In this document: positions 24,305 to 36,560 of the stretch, piece after piece | How the letters are laid out: each line of letters opens with the position of its first letter | Position numbering within the stretch: the first letter of the stretch is position 1 | Source of the DNA: Lactuca virosa | Taxonomy: Eukaryota; Streptophyta; Magnoliopsida; Asterales; Asteraceae | NCBI GenBank assembly: GCA_928212115.1 | Contig: CAKMRJ010005523.1 | Coordinates: 249,704,668-249,768,667, forward strand | Reading direction: 5' to 3' | DNA length: 64,000 nt | Translations under genes and position numbers: made by a program | Notes under the pieces: generated by a model | Databases searched by the model: none | Seen by the model: only the letters and a program-made list of their open reading frames with translations | What the model was told of the DNA's origin: nothing

Positions 24305-25070
24305 TGATGGGTTTTGAGCATTCTAACACTCCTATGGTGTACATGCAACCCTAGAAACCTTGGATCTATGTTTGACTAAGATACATGCAAATAATTATGT
24401 TTCCAAGGTTCTTATCCTAACTAGCATGGCATGGGATACTTGAATCAAATAAAACTAGTAGAATTACTTACCTTGTAGTAGTAGTTGATTGCTTGGAGTT
24501 TGAGAGCCTAGCGCCAATAATGTGGATGCCTCAAATGGAAGTCACAAATCACCACAAACTTGGAATTTTGAGAGAATAGTAATCACCTTTCTTGAAATCG
24601 GCCCTCTTACTTTACTCACCACAACTAATGTAATTTCAAGAACCAAAGCCTCCTTTATATAGTGTGGTGGATTAGGGTTACATCCATGTAAACCCCATAA
24701 CCCATGTCTTTTCATTTCCATGAGATCCATGGGTTAAAGCTCCATGGAGTATCCATGGACTTTCCATGCAAGCCTAGCCCATTCCAAATAAGCACTAGCC
24801 CACACTATATAAATACAAGAGCCCATATTTAATTAGTCATACTTTTGATCTCTAAATTAATTCTAAATTAATTATAGATCAACACTAATTAAATAATATG
24901 ATTTTATATTAATATATTAGAACTTATAATATATTAATAAATCATAACTTATACTATTCTCAAAAGATTATCCGTAAATTGTTCGGGTGAAGTGCAACCC
25001 AAATGGACCATGCCGGGTCGGGTCAAGTACATACCAAATATAGTTATGGACTTAGACATTATCTCCAACA
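24305..25070 (-). repeat. COP1 5' LTR
   Basis: A 766-bp partner of 17343-18108, followed by ATATA and a short (AT)n run and then satellite. About ten substitutions separate it from the other LTR. Confidence 0.93.
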
Positions 25071-25149
25071 ATATATATATATATATATATCATCCATTAG
25101 TCATAACATGACACTATAACCCACTACCACCCAATGCACATGACCCATG
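25071..25149. repeat. 130-bp satellite, segment 2
   Basis: Satellite resumes after COP1 with an expanded (AT)n (25071-25090), then the CATCCATTAGTCATAACATGAC half-unit. It ends abruptly at 25149, where COP2 LTR sequence begins. Confidence 0.85.
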
Positions 25150-25555
25150 ATCCATGCAAACCCTAATGCCCATGACCTTTCATATTACTTAGGCTCCATG
25201 GGTTAAACCTCTATGGACTATCCATGGAATACCATATTAGTTTAGCCCATCCTAAATAACAATTGGCCCACACTATAAGAAGTATTGATTTACCAAATCA
25301 ATCCCCATATATTTAATTAGTCTCTTTTGATCACACAATTTAATTCCAATTTAATTCTTGATCAATACTAATTAAATAAGATGATTTCATATTGATATAT
25401 TAGAACTCTTATAATCTATTAATAATCATAAGTAACCTCTTACTCAAGTATCCATCCAATCAACTTGTCCTGGTGATATGCAACCCGAATGGACCATGCT
25501 ACTCTCGGGTCAAGTACATACAACAATAGTTATGGGTTAGACACCTAGTCCAATA
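25150..25555 (-). repeat. COP2 3' LTR, truncated
   Basis: This matches 32128-32534 of the right LTR. It is missing 31744-32127 equivalents and the flanking target duplication. The join to satellite occurs at ATCCAT (25150-25155; 32128-32133 in the intact LTR), pointing to microhomology-associated deletion. The polypurine tract GTCTCCCACTTGG follows at 25556-25568. Confidence 0.88.
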
Positions 25556-25568
25556 GTCTCCCACTTGG

Positions 25569-28500
25569 ATAAGTCTAATAACTATTATTGCAAGTACGAC
25601 TCCAAAATCCCGACTAGCAATCGTAGCTCTTAAAAGTCGTTTTCGAACTTTGACCTAGTCAATGACGCGTCCATTAGATACGGGATCATATATTCCTCCA
25701 TTCTAGATATCGTATGAACTGTGACATGGATTATAATCATTCTCTCTTTAATTGGTGTTTCCCGATTTCGATTATGACGACCGACTAATTGAATAAATCA
25801 GATCAGTCCAAGCTTGGCCAAACACTTAAGGTTGTCATTACTAAATCATCGAGGGCCCCACAGATATCGCTTTTATCCACATTGGGTAAAACGAATGGAT
25901 AAACTTTAACTCAAATGCTTGTTGACTTACTCATCAAATCACACACAACCTATGTTTATAACACCAAGTTACTGGTGCGTTTACATATGTCAATGTGCAA
26001 CCGACTTTGTAAATTACAACTCACATGTCTTGGTTTCAAGAATATAAGATATTATCGTGTCACAATCACTCGTGATAAAATCCATGAAGTGATTCAGATG
26101 AGCGTGGGTTTAATCAATACTCGAATCTATTCCAGGAGTACTCATGAACACTACAGAGAAAACTTGTGCTATGTCTAAAAACCTAGACAATCTACAGTCA
26201 GATTCATGACAGTCTTGCCTCAATACCTACTTCCAAAGTATGATCGACTATGGATAGTTGAATATACCTAGTTATTCGGGAAGTCAAAACATGCAATGTG
26301 AAACACAAGCATAATCTAATCCAATATGGTCTCAGAACTTATAAATATAAATAAAACACCTTTTATTTAATCACCATATCTATTACACATTATTCATTGT
26401 ATAATGTTTCGATTAATCAACTTAATACTTGAATTAAAAAATAGTTATGCCAGCTCCAAGCATGCACACTATGTTTGCCTATGGTCTTTCTTTGTGAATA
26501 GATCAATTGAAAAGCATTTCAATGACATCATTTACAATTCCAAATCCTTATCGTAAATGTAAGAATACCAAATTCTTGTCATTCTCTATAATCTGTTAGA
26601 TTTTAAACTTATATGCAATGATCCTCTTGTAATGACTATGCACAAAAGTCACAGAGAGTTGGCAACAGACATTACAAAGTATTCCAATGGAGATCAAATC
26701 CATGGAAACGAAGTCTCACATTCAAAGTACATTCATTTGAACATCTTTCTTGCATTAAGTTTTTCTAATCTTATACAGATTTAAAGAATAACTTCCATTT
26801 ATGGAAACATTTCCATATTCCCATTTTGACTATCACTTCTGAACAAGAGTTACTCTCTCAGAGTATGTCAATATGGTCCTTCCAAATTTCAGAATATACT
26901 TCCAACTGTCCATAAGCAACTAATCTTTGGTAACCTCAGATTGTCTCGACATTCTTAACCATTTTAGTCGTATCTCGTTCTAGTCCCTTTTCCCCTAATG
27001 CCCTAGGCATTTGGAATTAGAACAGATATTAATTTATTTAGCATATGTTATCGATCCTATATCTGAAGCATATGGAATATGATTCATAATGGTTTACATA
27101 AAGACATGATACTTTACCAGTCTCTCGCTATAATATTACCACATATAGAATTTCCTTATGTTGAATCTTTTCAACATAACATTCATATATGTCCTTGACT
27201 AAATTTGATTAAAATCTCACAATCTAAGCTTTTAGAATTGAAATGAAGTATAAATTCCTCTCCCTTAATTATAGCAAACAACTTTTCAAACTCTGCAACT
27301 TTGCAAATTGAAACTTTTGTTTTTCTGTAATTAACATGGCTAACTTGCAACACTTACCATAATAATTATCATCCCACTAGCATAATAATTATTATCTTAC
27401 TAGCATAACACTTATGCTCCCACTAGCTTTGACATGTACTCAGAAATCAGTTGGACTTCTAGAAATCAATAATTATTGACTTTCTTACCTAAGTTTAGAT
27501 TTCTGACATGAGATGCTTCGATAAGACTTTATCTAGGCTCCTCAAACTTATACACCTTTCCTTAGATAACTCGCATGTGTGTCTAAACAATTTTAGAACT
27601 TACAGCAATAAGTCTCAAATTTTTAGAGCTTTTGCCATTTCTCACAATTCGAACTATGAAGAGGGATGTCGTAATCATATCGAATCATTTGAGAATGCAA
27701 ATATCACAATTGCTATCTCCTTATATCTACTTAGTGAAAGCGTTTCCTCACAATCATTTTCATGAATTGGAGAGAAACCTTATGACACTTAGATTTTATG
27801 GTGTATGTGTTTCTATCCATGTGAATTTGTCATAACCATAATCACAAGACAAGGTTAGTAACAAATCCAAACTCATATGGACTAAACTTGTTCAATCTTA
27901 ATTTCTTGCCACCTGTGCCTACCATTGCTTCCAAGTTGTTATGAAAACAATTGAGCACTCATAGAACTCACATGCATAGTCAACTCCAACTGGAATGGGC
28001 ACAGAAACAAGAATATGTCAACACGATAGGTTACAAACCTCAAGTCGTGTGCTAGTGATTAAAAATAGTTTCATTCTTGATTAGTTCTTGAATCTTTTCA
28101 CGATCTTTAAGACTCCCACTGACCTCTTGACATATAAGATTCACTTTGTCAAGGAACATTACTTGACAAACAAATATTCAAGATTTAGTGCGGTTTCTTA
28201 TCAAGACAAACACTTCACACAATTGGTCTTAGTTGGTCTTTGTATTATCCAAAACATCACAACTTACCAATTTCAAATGCACAAGAGTAGAAAACATTTT
28301 ACTCTACATTTGATGAGTATTATAAACCTTCTTAAGATCATGTCACTTAATGTACAATCTTGGATTATGACTCTAAGACTTGATATTGGAACGAAGTATG
28401 ATTTATCTTCTTGATTTAGCCATTTCAACAATTCACAATTCCTTTTCTTAGCCATAGAAATGCACTAAGATGTCCTTAGAGGGTTTTCATAATCATTAAG

Positions 28501-29339
28501 ATGATCATAAAACATGATGCTAAAGTACTCTCCCTACTTTTCAGATTGGAGAAACTTTTATCTTTCTGCCTTATTTGATTCTTCTTATTCATTCTGCCAT
28601 ACATTGAAACTTTTCCAATGATTCAGAATTACACTTAATCTTGTAAGCATAACCATATTTACTAAAATTTAGTAAATCATAACGAATAGTCTTATCGTTC
28701 TTTGTGGTGGACCTGATCAACGTACAACCAAGTGTACCCGATCCCCTAGTCCTTCACTTAACTCACATATACATGTGAACAAGGAATTAGTCTTAATTTC
28801 CCAGATACGAAGTTCTCATTCATCACCCAATACAAGTTGCATGATTCCAAGTTTCTATCCAACTGAAACTTGGGTGATGAGAATCTTTCCTTATTTGGTA
28901 ATTTTAGACACTACCACAAACGAAAGAATCAAATCCATTTCCAATATTGCTATCAATGGAAACACATAAAAAACAATTTTCACAAATGCCATTGTAAGGA
29001 AACTTAAAATAAAATAAATTTCAAAAATTTTTCTTTATTTATAAAATACGGAAAAACTTTTCCTTACAATGCAATTACAAATGAAAACTATGTTGTTTAT
29101 TCATTCCTAAGCACTCTGTCATAACTCTTAAGCAGCAGCTCAAAATTCTGATCATCGAACCATGCGATCGAAATCCATCTCTTCATGATCAGAATCAGAT
29201 TACTCTTACTTTAAGCTTCCTTTCTTTTCTTTGATCCTACAAAACATCAAAATGTAATTACATTACATCATGTATTAAGAATCTCCAAATAGGAACTTAA
29301 TAGAGTTAGATAGTGGATTTTACCTGAAGTAGAGTCAAA
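25569..29339 (-). pseudogene. COP2 pol remnant
   Basis: No long frame survives, but parts align with COP1. Near 26400-26500 is the RNase H end region. Near 28550-28700 the minus strand still reads an integrase-core segment similar to the SRYVYLIKHKSETFEKFK part of COP1, with stops. Dense substitutions and small indels obscure the rest. The first 800 bp are the 3' untranslated stretch. It is a dead pol. Confidence 0.7.
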
Positions 29340-30069
29340 CTTTTGACTTTACCATCCTTGCAATCTTTCAGGTAAATATGGCAGCCTCGCAACCAATACC
29401 CCTTCTCTTGGCAATAGAAACAAACAGACCCCCTTTTGGAATGGTACACGGTACTATATCAGACTTAGCCTTTCTCTTTACCATTCGCTCAAGTGACTTG
29501 ACCATGGCCGATCCCTCTCCATTGGGAAGAGAAAGCTTTTCTGGACTTCCAATGTTCTCATTGTCAATGTCCATGGAAGTTTGGGGAGTAGACCTTCCAA
29601 TCAAATTTTCTTTACCAGTGCGCCAAATCATTGCTGATTGATCAGCAACAAGCAAATAGGCAAGATCGATAAGGTTCATGTCGTGGTCTGTCATATAGTA
29701 GTCCTTAATGAACTCACTATACGACTCAGGGAGTGACTGAAGAACCAAATCAACAGCCAGCTTCCTTGAGACATCGACTCCTAACATTCCCAGCCTGTCA
29801 GTGTGTGACTTCATCTCCAAGACATGTGCACACACAGACCTTCCATCTTGGTGTTTGCTTGCCAATAGGGCTTGAGCGACCTTGAACTTTTCAAGTCTTT
29901 GAACTTGTGGGTTAGGGAGAATTATTGGAGGAGGTGGAGGAAGAGAAGTTCCACTACATCACGAAGAAGGGATTAATCTTTCACCTTGATCATCTTGTGG
30001 AATATCATCTTTATGAAGAAATCTTTTTCCAAAAGGATGAGGAAGACCATAGTTGTTAGAACTAAACAT
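29340..30069 (-). pseudogene. COP2 gag
   Basis: Copia gag starting at the ATG complementary to 30067-30069. The part 29865-29368 reads open and contains LGVDVSRKLAVDLVLQSLPESYSEF, the conserved UBN2-type core. Two stops occur in the first 80 codons. The terminal zinc knuckle (CFYCQEKGYWLRGC) has lost its His. It is related to but clearly diverged from COP1 gag. Confidence 0.8.
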
Positions 30070-31727
30070 CTATAAGGGAGAAATTCAAGTTAGTTGATTT
30101 AAGTCCTTAATATAACACCCAACATGAAATATTAAAGGCTAGGACCCAACACAATATTTTTCCAATTGCAAAATATTTGAAGGTAGGTAAATGACGATTT
30201 ACCAATTTCCACCATAAAAACGAAATTCATTATTAAGTTTTAAATGAATTGAAATTCCTAGATTCTTTTGAGATTCATTGAACTTTTCAATGGCATGTTT
30301 AATATCGATTATGCCCTTCAAGTTTGTGACTGGGATGCTGAGGATCACAAACAAGGTGTGAATAACCATGCAAATTAGCTTGGTACTCTCGATGTCATTT
30401 ATCACCTAATCAATGTGCCGCTTAACCACACATGCTCCATTGATCTATGACAAACATCGAGCTACCCTTTACAACCCTTGTTAGTCCAAGTTAGTGTGTC
30501 GGTTAACCACACACGCTCCACTAACGACTTAACAAGGTGCAAAGTGCAATTTCATGGATTAGCACCAAATTCACATTTTTCCTTAGTAATTAATATTGGG
30601 AATTTATAAGTGTTTAGTTACTTAGTATTTCATTATACTTTTCATGAGAATTAATGTCCTATCCTACCCGTTCGGCTAACGACCATCCACCAGTCAAGGA
30701 AGCGGTGGGTGAGAGTGGACACACATTAAACTGCCATTTTATAGGCAGTAACCTTATACCCCCCTTATAGATCAGCTTCGTGAATGAGGCCTACTAACGG
30801 TAAGACTGACTCTTTAACTTATACATATATAATTAATTAACTTTCAATATTATAATAGTATAAGGGTGTATTTTATACATTTAAAATACTTGATGGTTTA
30901 ATCTATAAATTATACTCTTAATTTAATTAAGCTTAAACCATGTCATTATGGAATTATTAATTCTCTTTTAATTAAACACTTTAATTAATTTAATAAAGTC
31001 CATAAGGTGCAATTTGAACTACTCAAATACTTCAAGGTTCTAAATATATAATATTCAAAATTAGTCACTATTTGATTAATTATTTTAATTTATGAACCCA
31101 AGAGTTACACCCTTTAATTAAAAGAGTTTCTTAATTTGAGATTTTTCAAATACCAAAACTTGAGGGCAAGTTTTGTAACTCCTGAAAAACCTTTGATTTC
31201 CATAACTTATGAATCTAATGTGGTTTTTATGGAAAAACTTTTCATGTTCCAAAACTTGAGGACAAGTTATGGAGGACTTTAAAGAACATTTAGATCAATA
31301 TTTTAAACAAACAAAATTATCTTATAATTTTCCTATGATCTAATTAAACTCATAAGTCAAGACAATTCATATCAACAATTTACAAGAAATTAGCCTATTA
31401 TATAAACTAATACAAATCTTGAAATTTTGACAATTATCTTTTAATTTGACGTGGATCCTCATTACCAAATTAGAAAATACATTTTTTATGATTACAAAAC
31501 AGTTTGTGGTAATGATCCTAGTCCAATTCTAGCCAAAACTCGAAAATCTGCAACCTGGAAGCACCTACTCGACGAGTACATGAACTGGACTCGTCGAGTT
31601 GCACTTTTACTGAGTGGAGTCGTCGAGTCAGTTCATGGACTCGACGAGTTCATCAGTCAGAGGCCAGAAATTCGATTTTTTCAGCTTTGAAAATTAACCA
31701 AGCATCAAATATAATAGAAAACAACCG
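30070..31727 (-). ncRNA. COP2 leader RNA with conserved hairpins and dyad quartet
   Basis: The leader equivalent to 22979-24289. Hairpin 1 is at 30409-30444 (ATCAATG/CATTGAT) and hairpin 2 at 30490-30525 (GTTAGTG/CACTAAC). A third is at 30730-30749 (ACTGCC/GGCAGT, loop ATTTTATA) and a fourth at 30687-30708 (CCACC/GGTGG). Near the primer site a quartet of ACTCGACGAGT-type dyads (31567-31649) is present that COP1 lacks. A functional leader RNA is an inference. Confidence 0.68.
31567..31649 (-). promoter_or_regulatory. Dyad quartet ACTCG(A/T)CGAGT in the COP2 leader
   Basis: Dyads start at 31567, 31589, 31618 and 31639 (spacing 22, 29, 21 bp). Three are exact ACTCGACGAGT or ACTCGTCGAGT. The motif is otherwise typical of the unrelated gypsy LTR at 59793-62260. 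Confidence 0.8.
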
Positions 31728-31743
31728 TTGGCCCTGATACCAT
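31728..31743 (-). other. COP2 primer binding site
   Basis: Minus-strand AATGGTATCAGGGCC near the LTR end, an initiator-Met primer site with one substitution (TGGTATCAGGGC). Confidence 0.8.
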
Positions 31744-32534
31744 TGTGGGGTTTTAGTATACTACAACATCCTATGGTGCACATACAACCCTAAATGCTTT
31801 AGATCTATGTTTTCTGTAATTATACATGCAATATTGTTTTCCAAAGCATTAAGCCTACAACTAGCAAACAATTGACATAAACAACATAAAATACTAGTTA
31901 GGAGTTTACCTCTTTATGTAGCTTGTAGAACTTGTTGTATTTGGCCTTTAAGAACTTAGAACACCAAGTGTGATGCCTCAAACGGTTCACAACACACCTA
32001 GGACAAAGGAGAACTTGAGAGAGATGTTGCTAACTCCAAAATCGACTCTAATGAACTCCAAGAACTCTAGTCATCGATTTTGGGTGCCAATGGAGTCCTT
32101 TTATAGTGTGCCAAAGTGTAGGGTTACATCCATGCAAACCCTAATGCCCATGACCTTTCAGATTACTTAGACTCCATGGGTTAAACCTCCATGGACTATC
32201 CATGGACTACCATATTGGTTTAGCCCATCCTAAATAACAATTGGCCCATACTATAAGAATTATTGATTTACCATATCAATCCCCATATACTTAATTAGTC
32301 TCTTTTGATCACACAATTAAATCCAAATTAATTCTTGATCAATACTAATTAAATAATATGATTTCATATTAATATATTAGAGCTTATAACATATTAATAA
32401 ATCATAAGTAACCTCTTACTCAAGTATCCATCCTGTCAAAATGTCCTGGTGATATGCAACCCGAAATGGACCATGCTACTCTCGGATCAAGTACACACCA
32501 ATAATAGTTATGGGCTTAGACACCTAATCCAACA
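31744..32534 (-). repeat. COP2 5' LTR
   Basis: A 791-bp LTR, plus-strand TGTGGGGTTTTAG to AATCCAACA. A TATA-like box (minus CTATAAAAGG) lies near 32098-32107. CATAT and satellite follow. Confidence 0.9.
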
Positions 32535-33136
32535 CATATGTCATCTATTGGTCATATCATGACACTATAACCCAATACACATGACCCATGACCCATATAT
32601 GTCATCCATTGGTCTTAACATGATATTATGAGCCACTACCATATAATGCACATGACCCATGATCCATATGTCATCTATTGGTCATCACACGACACTATAA
32701 CCCAATGCACATGACCCATGACCCATATATGCCATCCATTGGTCTTAACATGACACTATAAGCCACTACCACCCAATTCACATGACCCATGAACCATATA
32801 TCATATATTGGTTGTAAGATGACACTATAGCCCAACACACATGACCCATGACCCATATATGTCATCCATTGGTCTCAACAAGACACATAAGCCACTACCA
32901 CCTAATACACATGAGCCATGACCCATATGCCATCTATTGTTCTTAACATGATACTATAACCCAATGAACATGACCCATGACCCATATATGTCATCCATTG
33001 GTCTTACATGACACTATGAGCCACTACCACCCAATGCACATGACCCGTAATCCATATGTCATCTATTGGTCGTAACATGACACTATAACCAATTACACAT
33101 GACCCATGACCCATATATGTCATCCATTGGTCTTAA
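32535..33136. repeat. 130-bp satellite, segment 3
   Basis: About 4.6 units with the same period; GTCATCTATT or variants start at 32540, 32670, 32800, 32929 and 33058. Copies are more diverged than in segment 1. It ends where CACTA sequence begins. Confidence 0.88.
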
Positions 33137-33512
33137 AAACGGTAATTGTTAATTATGCATTGGAGCCAAAATTTTGACAAAACTTTTGAAGTGAACACTA
33201 ATTGACTATTCAGTGTCCTAATTTTACGATCCTCAACCTATTGTATCATCAGTCGGCGATCAAAAATTCAACTTTCTTCACTTTCTACGCCAAAAAATTC
33301 ATGAATACTCTCCAAATTAGCAGGCGCCAACCAAAGTTTCAAGTATTTTCGACGAAAATTTTGAATTCAACATACCATGCCGATCATGAATTATTTCTTC
33401 TTAAACAAGATTTCGTTAGAAGCTTTTTACACCATTACCAGATATTTGATCCTTCCCTAAACCCTAACCAAAGACTCTTATTTTGTTTTACTAATCTATC
33501 TTGTCAATAATC

Positions 33513-35833
33513 ATGGAATCTTTGGCTGATAATGCAGACACTACAACATATGAGGATCTGGACTATAACTCATAAGAGAAAGTTGAAGATGAGGCTTCAA
33601 ACGATGACATAGTGGCAACAAATGTAGTTAAGAGAGGCATAACCAGGCTACATAAGTTTCAAAATGAGCATGGTAAAGGAGTAAAGATCCCTCTCACAAT
33701 CGATGACATGGGTAGGATATCATGGACTAACTAAGCAGTGTGTGCTAGTTTTTTGGGAGACCTAGTTCGAGAGCGTATAGGTTTAAAAGTTCTATATCAG
33801 AAGAAAGTGGATTTACCAGCAAGAGACGACATATGGAGTGAAATCACGGTATTGAACACATTATTTAACGTTGTCCTTAATTATGTATATATGCATTTAC
33901 ATTATGTCCAACTATAAAAAACATTGTGTTACATTTTGTAGCGATGTTTTGATCTTGAGAACACATTTAAAAATTCAATAATGCGTCATCCAGGTCAACT
34001 TCTAAAGATTTACAGAAGGAAACATCGAGAAAGATACGTATTTCCCGACAAAGAAACACCTACAACACCTAAGCCAACAAATGAAGTCCCTGCAAAGTAT
34101 ACAACAATTATTGAGAACTCACATTGGGCTGCTTTTGTAACACATACAAACTCTGAGGCATACAAGGTTTAAGTCATTTCTATATATTTGATTATTTCAG
34201 TCCATATATATTTCATAATATTGTGTTGGCATGTAAACGTTGTATTTTTTATTTTCCATTGTGGTTAGACGAAGTCAGAAGCAACAAAAAAAGCACGTGA
34301 GAAGTCTGTTTAAAACCATACGATGAGAAGAGGTGGATACATACGTGTGAAAGAGAAGATGGTACCAAAAATTATTCATTTTTGTTAATAGCATCATACT
34401 TTGTTTATGTTGGTTTTACTTTATTAATTGTCTGTTTAATGATTATAAGATCGAATCCAAAGAAATTAAACCAGATGAAGAACCCTCCCATTGTATGATG
34501 TGGTTGAAGGGGAGGCTAAACAAAGATAGAAAATTTAAAAATGATGAGCTTAGAGATAAACTTGTAAGTTTGACTGCAAATTTTGTTTTGATTTCAACGA
34601 TGTTTAATTTATATGTAATTAAATTGATATTTCCATACTTTGTGTAGAAAACAGCTGAGGACCAGATCAAAGACGGGGCCTTACAGGTTGACCATGGCAC
34701 TGATGCCAAGACAGTTGTGTTTAGAAAGGACAAGGGAGGTTATGCAAGAGGAATGGGAAGTCAAGTGGCATACAACATATATTTTGATCTTCCTCAAACC
34801 ATATCATCAGACGCAAGAGTTGCATTACTTGAACGTCAACTTGATATTGAGAGACGAGAGCATGAAAATGAGAGACGTGAACGTGAAGAGAAAGACAGAC
34901 GGGAGCGTGAAGCAAAAGACAAAGAAATCAAGGACTTGAATTCCAAGATGGCACAAACACAGGGAATGGTTTCTCTTTTGGTGAGTCAATTAGCAGCCCA
35001 AGGGGTGAACTTAGATCCAAATGGATATGTAACAATTGGTAAGTATTAAAACTTTTCAATTACATTTTTTTTAATTAGTTATTTATTCCTGTCATAGGAA
35101 GTTTAAATATATACGTAACTTGTTTCATGTGTTTTATATATACATAGGATATTTAAAAGTCTGTGACGGGTATAAATACGCCGGAACAACAACAAAACAC
35201 GTCTCTAAGTTCATAGTCCCAATCACAACAGAATGTGTCTCCAATAGTAACACCAAAAGCATGTATATAACATGTTCATATATTATTTACTTTGATTCCT
35301 TTCTGATGCATATATGTTGATATTGGTTATTTGATAGGAAATGAGGTGTAAACTATGGCACAATAGTAGAGCACAAATGATTGATATTGGTAAAGTATAT
35401 ATCATAGATGGAAAGCAAATGCTTCTTCACAAACCACTCCCAAAAACTTGCTATAAAGAGTCAATTAAATTATCATTCGTGGATGCAGCATGCATACCAG
35501 ACATAGGAAATAACAGTTTCAAAACTGTTAAGGATACAGTAGGTTGTTTTGTGGTATGGCCAAAGGATCAAGTCGTTTTAATTGATCAAGAAAAGGTACA
35601 CATTTGTATATGTTTTATCAACCTACATCTATATTATAATCCTTCAGTATTTATTTAATGTTTGATACGTTGATTTTCATTTCTTATAGGTAACACCACC
35701 ATCTACCATACCAAAGGATGGTGAGAAAACAATTGCACCTAAATTACCAGTTAGGCGTAAATTTGTCAATTCTGCTTCGGTGCTAAAACAAGTCATGCCC
35801 AATAAGAAGATTCAAAAGAATTTACAGTTGTGA
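33513..35833 (+). pseudogene. CACTA-associated protein (PF03004-like), intron-containing
   Basis: A probable eight-exon gene: about 33513-33849, 33943-34165, 34270-34362, 34451-34563, 34648-35037, about 35148-35270, 35340-35595, 35690-35833, bounded by GT/AG-like sites. Exon 5 holds KDKGGYARGMGSQVAYN, which I associate with plant Ptta/En/Spm proteins, then an Arg/Glu-rich coiled coil. Exon 7 resembles the domain that often accompanies it (MLLHKPLPKTCYKESIKL, VVWPKDQVVL). It is thought to be a DNA-binding or accessory protein rather than the catalytic transposase. Two stops in exon 1 and one in exon 3 make it a pseudogene. Exon edges are by eye. Confidence 0.7.
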
Positions 35834-35992
35834 TTATTAAATGTTAGATAGATCTTTTTGATATGTTACTTTAGGATTTTATTTAATTTGTACGAAATTA
35901 CAATTTTACTTTTGAATTAATTAATTACATAAATTATTCCAATTTAGTTGGGTTTGTGTTTTTCCTTTTGATTTGTTTTACATAAATAAATA

Positions 35993-36040
<48 letters not shown>

Positions 36041-36560
36041 CGTATTTGTTACACAAATAATGGATTTTTTGGATTGACTACATATACCAAACGCCACACA
36101 ATCGTTGTGTCACCAAATATACAAAATGCTACACAAACATCATATTCATGTGGCAATTAGATGGACTAACTAACATCACCAAAATACAATTTTTCAAGAT
36201 TATTAATACATTTGGCCACTCTTTTTAACACCTAAGGCCACTCATTGCTTAATTGTAAGTAACGAAAATCCCAAAAAAAAACAAATGGTTGTGTCACCAA
36301 ATATACATAAGGCTACACAAACAACATGTTTATGTGGAAATTAGATGGACTAACGTCACTCAAAATACACTTTTTCATGACTTTTGAAACCATTTGGTCT
36401 CTCATTTTATGCCTTTGGCCACTCTTTTTAAATGGATACGACCACTAACTCGCTAATGTGATCGTATGTACTTTATGTCACTTGACCTTCGGTCACACAT
36501 GTAGTGAAAATGAATGTGTGGTTGTATGCATACAGTCACTCATTTGTCGTGTGATGGAAG
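35834..36560 (+). repeat. CACTA subterminal region with repeats
   Basis: A (TA)n run at 35996-36038, then a direct repeat of about 190 bp period: TTGTGTCACCAAATATAC at about 36105 and 36290, each followed by CTACACAAAC and ATTAGATGGACTAAC. Closer to the end, GGTCACACATG and TGTATGCATACAGTCACTC form short palindromic motifs. Subterminal repeats are typical binding sites in CACTA elements. Confidence 0.7.

Larger units (their letters stand above)
17343..25070 (-). mobile_element. COP1: near-complete Ty1/copia element
   Basis: A complete element with 766-bp LTRs at both ends and a perfect 5-bp duplication ATATA (17338-17342 and 25071-25075) in satellite DNA. By eye the LTRs differ at about 10 of 766 positions (about 1.3 percent), so it is young. 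On the minus strand the order is LTR, primer site, a leader of about 1.3 kb with conserved hairpins, gag-pol (22978-18942), a 3' untranslated stretch, polypurine tract and LTR. Two stops and one 1-bp shift break gag-pol. Confidence 0.95.
25150..32534 (-). mobile_element. COP2: older, decayed copia element
   Basis: A minus-strand copia related to COP1. The right LTR (31744-32534) is complete. The left LTR (25150-25555) lacks its first 384 bp, and satellite joins it at a 6-bp shared ATCCAT. The surviving LTR halves differ at roughly 27 of 405 positions by eye (about 7 percent), so it is older than COP1. A recognisable gag, scattered pol remnants and a well-preserved leader remain. Confidence 0.88.

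Noticed and set aside
32535..33136. Satellite segments as separate tandem arrays of independent origin
   Set aside because: The same 130-bp dimer unit occurs on both sides of COP1 and COP2, and COP1 has matching target duplications, so one interrupted array is simpler.
33513..35833. A functional host gene with introns
   Set aside because: Three in-frame stops and its position beside a CACTA terminus argue for a transposon pseudogene.
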